Assembly (NCBI GenBank): GCA_036656795.1
Contig: JAVXHR010000021.1
Coordinates: 1 to 31,593, forward strand
Direction of reading: 5' to 3'
Source: CAUPWF01 sp036656795
GTDB taxonomy: Bacteria; Bacillota; Clostridia; Lachnospirales; Lachnospiraceae
Length of the DNA: 31,593 bases
Shown here: piece by piece, positions 8,197 through 15,173 of the stretch
Layout of the letters: every line of letters begins with the position of its first letter
Numbering within the stretch: position 1 is the stretch's first letter
Translations under genes and position numbers: made by a program
Notes under the pieces: model-generated
Told to the model about the DNA's origin: nothing
What the model saw: the letters and a program-made list of their open reading frames with translations, nothing else
The model's database searches: none

Positions 8197-8225
8197 ATAA
8201 TATACCGTTCCTTTGGATAATGCAA
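8197..8225 (-). promoter_or_regulatory. Promoter of ktrBA
   Basis: Minus-strand TTGCAT (8220-8225), 17-base spacer, TATTAT (8197-8202). Transcription would begin near 8190, which supports translation from ATG 8130. Confidence 0.65.
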
Positions 8226-8238
8226 CACTAATTTTATA

Positions 8239-8256
8239 TGTACCAAATTTGGTACA
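8239..8256. promoter_or_regulatory. 18-bp perfect palindrome between ktrBA and pepT promoters
   Basis: TGTACCAAATTTGGTACA is its own reverse complement. It sits 13 bases upstream of the ktrBA -35 box and 30 bases upstream of the pepT -35 box. That suits a dimeric regulator acting on one or both divergent promoters. The regulator is not identified and no regulator gene is adjacent. Confidence 0.55.
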
Positions 8257-8286
8257 TCTTTGTTACATATTCCCCCGTTTTACAGG

Positions 8287-8315
8287 TTGTGATATCCTAC
8301 TTCATTCGTTATAAT
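8287..8315 (+). promoter_or_regulatory. Promoter of pepT
   Basis: TTGTGA (8287-8292), 17-base spacer and a perfect TATAAT (8310-8315). Expected start near 8322, giving a leader of about 35 nt before the pepT ATG. Confidence 0.75.
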
Positions 8316-8356
8316 AAGAACATAGAAATGCTCAACATAAGAAGGGAGAATAAACT

Positions 8357-9574
8357 ATGAGAGCCTATGAAAGAATGATGAAATACCTTACAATCCGAAC
8401 ACCAAGTGATGAGAACTGCGACGCTGTTCCATCGTCACAATGTCAGTTTAATCTAGCTAATCTTTTAATTGATGAGATGAAAGCACTCGGTATTAATGAT
8501 GCCAGAGTTGACAAGCAGTGCTACGTATATGGAACACTACCGGGGACAGCAGGATATGAAGATAAGACAAAGATTGGATTTATCGCTCATATGGATACCG
8601 TTTCTGACTATTGCGATCACGAAATTGTTCCTGTATTAATTGAAAATTACGATGGAAAAGATGTTCCCCTTGGAACCAGTGGACGTGTATTAGAAGTAGC
8701 AACTTTTAAGCATCTTCCATCATTAAAAGGTCGCACCTTAATTACCAGCGATGGTACAACAATCTTAGGTGTTGATGACAAGGCCGGGATTGCTGAGATT
8801 CTTACAATGGTAGAACATCTCAATGAACAAAAGATTCCACATGGTCCTGTACACATTGCATTTACTCCGGATGAAGAAATAGGAGTTGGGGCCTCCCATT
8901 TTAATGTAAAAGAATTTGGGGCAGAATACGCTTTTACTTTAGATGGTGATACTGAGGGCGAGATTCAATTTGAGAATTTCAATGCATGCAAAGCTAACTT
9001 TGACATCACCGGATTCAGTGTACACCCCGGTTCCAGTAAAGATACTATGATAAATGCCAGTCTTGTTGCCATGGAGATTAATGCCATGTTACCTAATTGT
9101 GATACTCCACGTGACACAGAAGGCTATGAAGGATTCTACCATCTTGTTACTATGAACGGCGACGTCAGTAAAGCAAACCTTAGTTATATTGTCAGAGACC
9201 ATAATAGTACTTATTATGAAGCACGCAAAAACACACTTCTTCATATAGAAAAGATACTCAATGAAAAATGGGGAGCAGGCACTGTAACATTAACCATTAC
9301 AGAACAGTACAAAAATATGGAAGAAATTATCGCTACCTGTATGCATCTAATTGATTACGCCAAACTAGCCTGTAAAGCAGCTAATATAACACCTGCTGTT
9401 TTACCGATCCGTGGTGGTACCGATGGCTGTCAATTAAGTTTCAAAGGATTACCTTGTCCAAACTTAGGAACCGGTGGTCATGGCTACCATGGTCCTTATG
9501 AACATGCAACGATTGAAGGCATGGATCAGGCAACTGATATGATTACCGAACTGGTTAAGTTATATGCAAAATAA
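8357..9574 (+). CDS. pepT: Tripeptide aminopeptidase PepT (M20B), canonical active site
   Basis: Cytoplasmic zinc aminopeptidase that removes the N-terminal residue of tripeptides. At 405 residues it has the family's usual length, and the catalytic positions fall almost exactly where they do in the enterobacterial enzyme: H78 and D80 (HMDT), bridging D140 (GVDDKAG), catalytic E173 and ligand E174 (DEEI), D196 (TLDGD), H223 (VHPG) and H375 (GGHGYHG). All are present, unlike in the PepT-like gene at 2179. GAAGGGAG lies 7-8 bases before the ATG. It is a single gene with its own promoter and a strong terminator at 9621, and diverges from ktrBA. Confidence 0.96.
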   Translation: MRAYERMMKYLTIRTPSDENCDAVPSSQCQFNLANLLIDEMKALGINDARVDKQCYVYGTLPGTAGYEDKTKIGFIAHMDTVSDYCDHEIVPVLIENYDGKDVPLGTSGRVLEVATFKHLPSLKGRTLITSDGTTILGVDDKAGIAEILTMVEHLNEQKIPHGPVHIAFTPDEEIGVGASHFNVKEFGAEYAFTLDGDTEGEIQFENFNACKANFDITGFSVHPGSSKDTMINASLVAMEINAMLPNCDTPRDTEGYEGFYHLVTMNGDVSKANLSYIVRDHNSTYYEARKNTLLHIEKILNEKWGAGTVTLTITEQYKNMEEIIATCMHLIDYAKLACKAANITPAVLPIRGGTDGCQLSFKGLPCPNLGTGGHGYHGPYEHATIEGMDQATDMITELVKLYAK

Positions 9575-9620
9575 GAATGGATATCTAACATAGTTTTAAA
9601 CCAAATAACTATCCATCACA

Positions 9621-9664
9621 AAAGAGGAAGTTGTGCCTAACACTTTGGCACAACTTCCCCTTTG
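9621..9664. terminator. Bidirectional terminator between pepT and nudC
   Basis: GGAAGTTGTGCC (9626-9637) pairs perfectly with GGCACAACTTCC (9647-9658), and the stem is extended by AAAG/CTTT. T-rich tracts follow on both strands (TTTGCTTTT on plus, TCTTTTG on minus). It serves the convergent genes pepT and nudC. Confidence 0.9.
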
Positions 9665-9693
9665 CTTTTCAATGCATACTTGTAACCTTGCTC

Positions 9694-10533
9694 TTATATG
9701 AAGCCTTGATTCTTGAATTTCATAATCATCTCATTGGTAAGGCTTAGATCCTGCTCCTCTACCGGTATCTCCTCGCGTTCAAACCACCGAGCCATTGCCA
9801 ATTCTTCTTGTTCTAGCGTAATCGTTGGATCTCCATCTAATTCCGCAAAAAATCCTAATAACAATGTATCTGAAAAAGACCATGGCTGGCTCTTATAATA
9901 AGTAATGTTTTGAACTTTAATTCCCACTTCCTCCATAACTTCACGCTTTACCGTATCTTCAATACTCTCCCCTATCTCCGCAAATCCAGCTAATAATGCA
10001 TATTTTTTATAATCACGTCCTGCATATTTAGATAGTAATATACGATTTCCATCCGTAACACCTACAATAACTGCAGGTGAAATCTTTGGATATTCCATCG
10101 AATCACATTGAGAGCAATGCAACATTCGTTCTTTCCGATCAAGTTGCATTGGCTGACCACAGCTCCCACAATATTGACGACTCTGATACCACCGATATAA
10201 TTGATAGCCAGTAATCCCTGCAAAGGATAAGTGCTTGGGGTTTGCACTACGAAACATTGGGATTTTTTCTAATTTATAAATAGAATGTTCCTCTATATTT
10301 ATCGTTTTCGTAAGATAAAATCTGTCTTTATCAATTGAGAAAAGATAGATATAACTTTCGTATATATACGGATTCGTTTCTACAAGTTCTCTAAATCTAG
10401 GAAATTGAATAATACCGGATTCGTAATGTACCAATACCTCTCCAGCCTGATAATATAGTAGATAACTATCTGCTTCGGGCGAGGCTGGATTATATGCATT
10501 AGAATAGCAATACGGTTCTATATCTTGTATCAT
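9694..10533 (-). CDS. nudC: NudC-type NAD+/NADH diphosphatase (Nudix hydrolase)
   Basis: A 279-residue Nudix enzyme that hydrolyses NAD(H) to NMN(H) and AMP; relatives also remove NAD caps from RNA. An N-terminal domain is followed by a zinc ribbon (C122, C125, C140, C143). The Nudix box is at about 183-205, with GFAEIGES then REVMEEVG, and carries all required Glu residues. The downstream specificity motif, usually SQPWPFP, reads SQPWSFS here, so QPW is kept and the two prolines are replaced by Ser. The start is ATG 10533, with AGGAG upstream; the longer frame to 10695 contains the promoter at 10577-10605. It stands alone and converges on pepT. Confidence 0.92.
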   Translation of the reverse strand: MIQDIEPYCYSNAYNPASPEADSYLLYYQAGEVLVHYESGIIQFPRFRELVETNPYIYESYIYLFSIDKDRFYLTKTINIEEHSIYKLEKIPMFRSANPKHLSFAGITGYQLYRWYQSRQYCGSCGQPMQLDRKERMLHCSQCDSMEYPKISPAVIVGVTDGNRILLSKYAGRDYKKYALLAGFAEIGESIEDTVKREVMEEVGIKVQNITYYKSQPWSFSDTLLLGFFAELDGDPTITLEQEELAMARWFEREEIPVEEQDLSLTNEMIMKFKNQGFI

Positions 10534-10576
10534 ATGGAAACTCCTTTTCTTACTTTTTCGATAAAGTTCTAGCAAA

Positions 10577-10605
10577 AGTATATAACAGAATCTAACTATT
10601 GTCGA
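10577..10605 (-). promoter_or_regulatory. Promoter of nudC
   Basis: Minus-strand TCGACA (10600-10605), 17-base spacer, TATACT (10577-10582). It lies inside the longest open frame and therefore supports the shorter nudC start. Confidence 0.7.
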
Positions 10606-10633
10606 ACCCTTTTCATCTATTTTTTTATTTTGC

Positions 10634-10662
10634 TTGACTTCCCCTATCTCCCGTGTTAAGGT
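10634..10662 (+). promoter_or_regulatory. Possible upstream promoter for the csp leader
   Basis: TTGACT (10634-10639), 17-base spacer, TAAGGT (10657-10662). The -10 is weak. If used, the transcript would begin near 10669 and carry the 10693-10750 hairpin before csp. A second -10-like TATAAT lies downstream at about 10761-10766 but has no good -35. Confidence 0.4.
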
Positions 10663-10692
10663 TAGTGAGTATTTTAAATGTTGGTTTGGATT

Positions 10693-10750
10693 CACATATT
10701 TTTGTAAGCAATCAACATGCTTGATGATTTACAAAAATATGTGTTTTTTA
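10693..10750 (+). promoter_or_regulatory. AT-rich terminator-like hairpin in the csp leader
   Basis: CACATATTTTTGTAA (10693-10707) pairs perfectly over 15 bp with TTACAAAAATATGTG (10729-10743). An ATCAA/TTGAT pairing lies in the loop and TTTTTTA follows on the plus strand. No plus-strand gene upstream needs a terminator here, since pepT has its own. It is therefore either an attenuator or thermosensor of csp, or the end of a short RNA starting near 10669. Confidence 0.6.
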
Positions 10751-10792
10751 TCTTCAACTTTATAATAACAATATTATAGGAGGTATCTTTCA

Positions 10793-10996
10793 ATGAAAAA
10801 AGGTACAGTAAAATGGTTTAACGCTCAAAAAGGATTTGGTTTTATCACTGACGACGAAGGTGGAGAAGATGTATTCGTACATTTCTCAGGAATCGCTTCT
10901 GAAGGTTTCAAGACTCTTGAAGAAGGTCAGGCAGTAACATTTGAAACAACTGAAGGAAATCGTGGAACTCAAGCAGTTAATGTTTGTGTAGCATAA
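10793..10996 (+). CDS. Cold-shock protein, CspA family
   Basis: A 67-residue single cold-shock domain that binds single-stranded RNA/DNA and acts as an RNA chaperone. Both nucleic-acid-binding motifs are present: RNP1 as KGFGFIT (about 13-19) and RNP2 as VFVHFS (about 27-32), with the aromatic WFN at 8-10. Length and acidic composition are normal for the family. AGGAGG lies 9 bases before the ATG. It is monocistronic, with a terminator at 11016. The structured leader upstream fits the family habit of controlling expression through the 5' UTR. Confidence 0.97.
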   Translation: MKKGTVKWFNAQKGFGFITDDEGGEDVFVHFSGIASEGFKTLEEGQAVTFETTEGNRGTQAVNVCVA

Positions 10997-11015
10997 TTTA
11001 ATTTAGGTACGTTTA

Positions 11016-11046
11016 AACAACACACCATAGGGTGTGTTGTTTTTTA
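11016..11046 (+). terminator. Intrinsic terminator of csp
   Basis: AACAACACACC pairs perfectly with GGTGTGTTGTT across a four-base loop and is followed by TTTTAT. It begins about 20 bases after the csp stop. Confidence 0.9.
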
Positions 11047-11061
11047 TTGCTATTTTTATTT

Positions 11062-11541
11062 TTATTTCTTTGGAAATTTTGTTGCAATGGCGGTGGCTAA
11101 CACTACCATGATTCCTCCCAAAAAGATGCATAAATCCCCAAGATTAAATGTTACATTTGATAACTTGTGATGTTTTGTTCCAACTCCAAAATAATCCACC
11201 ACATATCCTCGTTTCACGCGATCATATATATTACTTGCCGCACCACCGATAAAGATTGCAATTCCTATCTTTTCCAGTGCTTTCCCATCTTTCAAAAATA
11301 ATATTCCCTCATAACACACCAATATAACCCCAAGAATCACTGATAATCCACGCACAATTACCGGGTGAGTGTCCATCAGATTTAAAAACATTCCGTGGTT
11401 ATGCACATGACGCACTATAATCTTTCCTTGAAATCGCATTGTTTCTTTCCCCAATGGAATCGTTTTTTCCACACGGGACTTCAGATATAGATCAATAACA
11501 CAAGTAACAATCATTAACGCAATACAAATCAAAGCAATCAT
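11062..11541 (-). CDS. LspA-like signal peptidase II family protein (divergent)
   Basis: A 159-residue membrane protein of the signal peptidase II (LspA) family, aspartic enzymes that cleave lipoprotein signal peptides. It has about four membrane helices. The two catalytic aspartates are in the right context: NIYDR (about 106-110) and FNLGD (about 131-135). The conserved Asp-x-x-x-Lys near residue 17 is also present. The usual NxGAAF box is replaced by HNHGMFLN, and FNxAD reads FNLGD, so this is probably a second, specialised paralogue. The ATG at 11541 directly follows the stop of the zinc-ribbon gene, with AGGTG upstream. It is the last gene of the clpX-like operon. Confidence 0.82.
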   Translation of the reverse strand: MIALICIALMIVTCVIDLYLKSRVEKTIPLGKETMRFQGKIIVRHVHNHGMFLNLMDTHPVIVRGLSVILGVILVCYEGILFLKDGKALEKIGIAIFIGGAASNIYDRVKRGYVVDYFGVGTKHHKLSNVTFNLGDLCIFLGGIMVVLATAIATKFPKK

Positions 11542-11907
11542 CTATTCACCTACTTTTGCACCACATCTCGGACAAAATATCGTTGTCTTTTCCAAAGGTG
11601 CATTGCAAAACGGACAAACCCCTGCCCCTTTTACCGTGGATATCTTTCTTTCGCATTCTTCTATAGAGTTCTCTCTTTTTTCAATGGTTTCACATACTCC
11701 AATAAAATCATTGTCTATCACTTCCCCTTTTTGAAATCTGTGATAAACCATCTTTCCTAAATCTATAATATCTCTGTCATTACCACTCGCTAATGTACGT
11801 ATCTGTCCTTTTAGCTTTTGCACTTCCAGAACTTCTCCCGTTTTCTTTCCGACGTTATCAACTGTATCTCCAATTTTCTTCCCAAGTTCGTCAAAAAAAT
11901 CTCCCAT
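11542..11907 (-). CDS. Zinc-ribbon domain protein of unknown function
   Basis: A 121-residue soluble protein. The N-terminal half is charged and probably helical, with repeats of the type GKKIGDTVDNVGKKTGEV. The last 25 residues form a zinc ribbon of two CxxC knuckles, CPFC and CPRCG. No enzyme signature was recognised. The start is ATG 11907 (MGDFFDELG), with GGAGAG upstream. It lies 19 bases after the S8 peptidase stop and abuts the LspA-like gene, so it is translated as part of this operon. A role as adaptor or scaffold is possible, but nothing in the sequence fixes it. Confidence 0.85.
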   Translation of the reverse strand: MGDFFDELGKKIGDTVDNVGKKTGEVLEVQKLKGQIRTLASGNDRDIIDLGKMVYHRFQKGEVIDNDFIGVCETIEKRENSIEECERKISTVKGAGVCPFCNAPLEKTTIFCPRCGAKVGE

Positions 11908-11926
11908 ATTATCTCTCCTTATCTCA

Positions 11927-13633
11927 TTATAATTGTCTGAGCTCCTCAAACATACGAAATAGATTCAATGTCCCATACCCCCATTCACGATTGGGATATG
12001 CCCTTGTTTTGTCCCGTTCTGTTCCTAAGATTAATAAACTCTTAATCTGTATCGAATCTACGCCAAACAGTTCCAGCTGATATACAATCCACTCCATTAC
12101 CAATGCGGAAGCTCCTGCTGTAATCCCCGCTGCAATACTTGAGCCTGTTCTTGTTGCAAACAGATTCCTTGATGTTGCACCAAGAACTTCCACTCCAACT
12201 GTAGCAAAATCCGGCTTAATTTGTTCATTTCTAGTATATCCTCTTCCTGAACTTATGGCAATACTATTGTTCGTTCCATCATAATAAGAAACGGTAATGG
12301 GTGTAAGCGCACTTGCAGGTTCTGTAAGTGTATAGTTTGGATTAGACTGCAAAAAATATACTTCGCCTGTTAGAAATTCAGTAACAGGAAGCCAACAATG
12401 GAATATTCCATCCACTAATTGTAACGGCTCTACAATCACTTTCCAGATTCCGGGAGTCGGTTTCTCAAATCGAAAAAAAATTAATTCAGAATTTGTTTTT
12501 TCTACAACCAGCCGATAATCAATGCTTACTTTTGTCTTATCTAAAACAAATTCGTACACTGCACTTTTGGCAACTCGAATCGGAATATTCGGAATACGTT
12601 CCCCCGAGGGTGATAGTAAAGAAATAGTAAAAACATTAGGAATCGTCGTCCATAATTCCATGGAATATCCTGTGGTATCGGTTCCAACCCGTATCTCTAC
12701 TTCTTCTTTCTCAGACATGGTTTCTATTTTTCCTAAAAAATGATGTCTTTGATTTGCTTCGTTTCCTCCTCCAATTACCACCACCCGATTCGACATATTT
12801 CCGTATCTATCCAGCACACTCACTAATGGTGCCCGTCCATTATGTCCTCCCATATTAGTTCCCAATGCTACACAGATGCTCAGCGGAAGACCTTTTGTTT
12901 CTGCTAATTCATTGAGATATGCAATTCCTGCCATAATATCATTCTCTTGATAACAAGGAGTATTCTCTTTAATAAAATAGTATTGCTTCAAATAATTCTT
13001 TGCGGGTTTTAATTTCACCATTGCAATAGTTGCTTTTGGTGCCGCACCTACAAATTGTTGCTTTAGATCCGGCCCCCCTGCCGATACACTGGCTAAAAAT
13101 GTTCCATGCCCTATCATATCCACACTGGGAACCTCTGTAACGGGATACTCCTGTTCAAGTGCTTTATTAAGCATCTGTTGGGTGTATTCCGAACCATATG
13201 CAAATCCTTTAGGTGCAATGCCATCTTGCTGAGTCTGATCCCAGATTCCTGCAATTCTCGTAGTCCCATCCGCATTTCGAAAGATGGGATTCTCATAATC
13301 AATTCCCGTATCCACAAACCCAATCATCACCCCTTCTCCTTTTAATTCTAAGTTTGGATAATTTTGAACTTGTGAGATCCCCGCCTGATTCATTGCTTCC
13401 ATATCAAGAAGTGTATAGCACTTAGGAATAGAGTTATAAAAAAAACGGTCTAATGTTAGAGGTTCTGCAATTTCTCTCTCCAAATAGACCGCTTTATACC
13501 AAAATCCAATATGCTGTTCACACAATGGTTCTGATGATAGGCGTGTAATATCGCCATCACCACTTGGTCCAATAATAAAGTCATAATACTCTTCTGAAAG
13601 AATCTGCTCTTGACAGATTGCTGTCTGTGGCAT
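11927..13633 (-). CDS. S8 family subtilisin-like serine peptidase, clostridial Csp-like
   Basis: A 568-residue subtilisin-fold peptidase resembling the clostridial S8 group that includes the Csp germination proteases. The triad is complete: D108 (DTGID), H176 (GHGTF) and S499 (GSSIAAG), with oxyanion N291 (GGGNE). A domain of about 170 residues rich in beta strands (about 305-470) is inserted before the serine motif, as in that group. No secretion signal is seen; the N-terminal 100 residues could be a prodomain. The start is ATG 13633, with AGAAGGA 7 bases upstream. It lies 50 bases after the ClpX-like gene. Activity is likely because no triad residue is missing; the substrate is unknown. Confidence 0.92.
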   Translation of the reverse strand: MPQTAICQEQILSEEYYDFIIGPSGDGDITRLSSEPLCEQHIGFWYKAVYLEREIAEPLTLDRFFYNSIPKCYTLLDMEAMNQAGISQVQNYPNLELKGEGVMIGFVDTGIDYENPIFRNADGTTRIAGIWDQTQQDGIAPKGFAYGSEYTQQMLNKALEQEYPVTEVPSVDMIGHGTFLASVSAGGPDLKQQFVGAAPKATIAMVKLKPAKNYLKQYYFIKENTPCYQENDIMAGIAYLNELAETKGLPLSICVALGTNMGGHNGRAPLVSVLDRYGNMSNRVVVIGGGNEANQRHHFLGKIETMSEKEEVEIRVGTDTTGYSMELWTTIPNVFTISLLSPSGERIPNIPIRVAKSAVYEFVLDKTKVSIDYRLVVEKTNSELIFFRFEKPTPGIWKVIVEPLQLVDGIFHCWLPVTEFLTGEVYFLQSNPNYTLTEPASALTPITVSYYDGTNNSIAISSGRGYTRNEQIKPDFATVGVEVLGATSRNLFATRTGSSIAAGITAGASALVMEWIVYQLELFGVDSIQIKSLLILGTERDKTRAYPNREWGYGTLNLFRMFEELRQL

Positions 13634-13683
13634 TTTAAATCCTTCTCTCGTATTCTTTATCATTAGTATATGTAGCTTACTTC

Positions 13684-15114
13684 TTAATTCATACCTATTG
13701 CCTGTTGTCCACGAAGAGTAATAACAGGTCCACCAGTACCTTCTATGTAATCTTTGGTAATTGTTACTTTCCCAATATTATCATCTTTGGGAATTTCATA
13801 CATAATATCTAACATAAATTCTTCAATAATAGATCTTAATGCTCTTGCACCTGTTTCTTTTTCCATTGCTTTCTCCGCAATAGAATGTAATGCATCTTCA
13901 TCGAACTCCAATTTCACTTCATCTAAAGCTAATAATTTTTGATATTGTTTTAAAATTGCATTCTTGGGTTCTTTTAAAATCTGAACCAACATATCCGCAT
14001 CCAACCCCTGCAATGTGAAGATCACCGGCAAGCGTCCAATAAATTCAGGTATCATACCATAGCTTCGTAAATCTTCTACTTTTATCTTTTCTAGAATATT
14101 CTTATCTTTATCATATTTGTCTTTCAAGTCCGCAGAAAATCCAATAGACGATTGTTTATTCAAACGCTCTTTAATAATCATCTCAATATCTGGAAATGCA
14201 CCACCACAGATAAACAGAATATTCTTCGTATTAACTGTAGTAAGTGGTACCATCGCATTCTTGCTGTTAGCTCCTACCGGAACTTCTACATCACTGCCCT
14301 CCAGCAATTTTAACAACCCCTGTTGAACAGACTCTCCACTTACATCTCGTTGATTGGTGTTCTTTTTCTTGGCAATCTTATCAATCTCATCAATAAAGAT
14401 AATCCCGCGCTCTGCTTGTTCCACATCATTGTCTGCAGCAGCCAATAATTTTGACACTACGCTTTCTATGTCATCTCCTATATAACCGGCTTCGGTCAGA
14501 GAAGTTGCATCTGTAATAGCTAATGGAACATCTAATAATTTAGCTAATGTCTTCACTAAGAATGTCTTTCCACAGCCCGTTGGTCCTATCATTAACATGT
14601 TCGATTTTTCAATCTCAATATCATCCATGCTGTCCGTTGCAACGCGCTTATAATGATTATACACTGCAACTGCCATAGCTTTTTTAGCATATTCTTGTCC
14701 CACTACATACTCATCTAATCGACCTTTTATCTTATGTGGTGCCGGAATTGCCTTGATATCAAGCTCAGGCACTTTATCCGATGCCTCTTTTTTCTTTTTT
14801 ATTTTCTGCTTTTTAGGAAGATTCTGTTGCTCCATATCCGATACATTCATAAACTGTATTCCTGGCATATTCATCAATTGGCTGTAGTCGATCTGTCCAC
14901 TGTTCATAGCCTCAAAACTTTTTCGCATACAATCTGCACATACACTAATATTATTCGGCAAATCAATTAGCTTCCCTGTTGTGCTCTCCGGTCGATGACA
15001 GATAAAGCAATAACGTTCATACTCATCATCATCATTTTTATCTTCCACTTCCACTTTTGTAGATTCTTTTTTCACTTCATCTATAATCTCATTGTTATGA
15101 TCTTGTTCCGACAT
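13684..15114 (-). CDS. ClpX-type AAA+ unfoldase paralogue without a canonical RKH loop
   Basis: A 476-residue AAA+ protein of the ClpX family, which unfolds proteins and normally feeds ClpP. In order: a zinc-binding domain (C36, C39, C59, C62), a lysine-rich linker, Walker A GPTGCGKT (177-184), pore loop GYIG, Walker B IIFIDEID, the RDVSGE region, a ClpP-contact loop containing IGF, and sensor 2 GARAL. The substrate-binding RKH loop, normally GGRKHP, is replaced by a segment reading GANSKNAM. The N-terminal extension is acidic and the protein is longer than typical ClpX (about 415-430). These points indicate a second copy with different substrates. The start is ATG 15114, with GAGG 6 bases upstream. 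It leads the operon with the S8 peptidase. Confidence 0.9.
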   Translation of the reverse strand: MSEQDHNNEIIDEVKKESTKVEVEDKNDDDEYERYCFICHRPESTTGKLIDLPNNISVCADCMRKSFEAMNSGQIDYSQLMNMPGIQFMNVSDMEQQNLPKKQKIKKKKEASDKVPELDIKAIPAPHKIKGRLDEYVVGQEYAKKAMAVAVYNHYKRVATDSMDDIEIEKSNMLMIGPTGCGKTFLVKTLAKLLDVPLAITDATSLTEAGYIGDDIESVVSKLLAAADNDVEQAERGIIFIDEIDKIAKKKNTNQRDVSGESVQQGLLKLLEGSDVEVPVGANSKNAMVPLTTVNTKNILFICGGAFPDIEMIIKERLNKQSSIGFSADLKDKYDKDKNILEKIKVEDLRSYGMIPEFIGRLPVIFTLQGLDADMLVQILKEPKNAILKQYQKLLALDEVKLEFDEDALHSIAEKAMEKETGARALRSIIEEFMLDIMYEIPKDDNIGKVTITKDYIEGTGGPVITLRGQQAIGMN

Positions 15115-15144
15115 TTTTATCCTCACTTTCCTACATATGGGTCT

Positions 15145-15173
15145 ATTATATCCCAGTTCCTATATTATAACAA
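15145..15173 (-). promoter_or_regulatory. Promoter of the clpX-like operon, overlapping the ligA end
   Basis: Minus-strand TTGTTA (15168-15173), 17-base spacer, TATAAT (15145-15150). The -35 box lies in the last codons of ligA. Transcription would begin about 25 bases before the ClpX-like ATG. Confidence 0.7.

Noticed and set aside
9577..9616. Inverted repeat ATGGATA/TATCCAT after pepT
   Set aside because: Competing pairings, a long AT-rich loop and no T-run. The strong hairpin at 9621-9664 is the terminator.
10534..10695. Longer N-terminus for nudC
   Set aside because: The extension contains a good promoter (10577-10605), while ATG 10533 has AGGAG at normal spacing and begins where the NudC fold begins.
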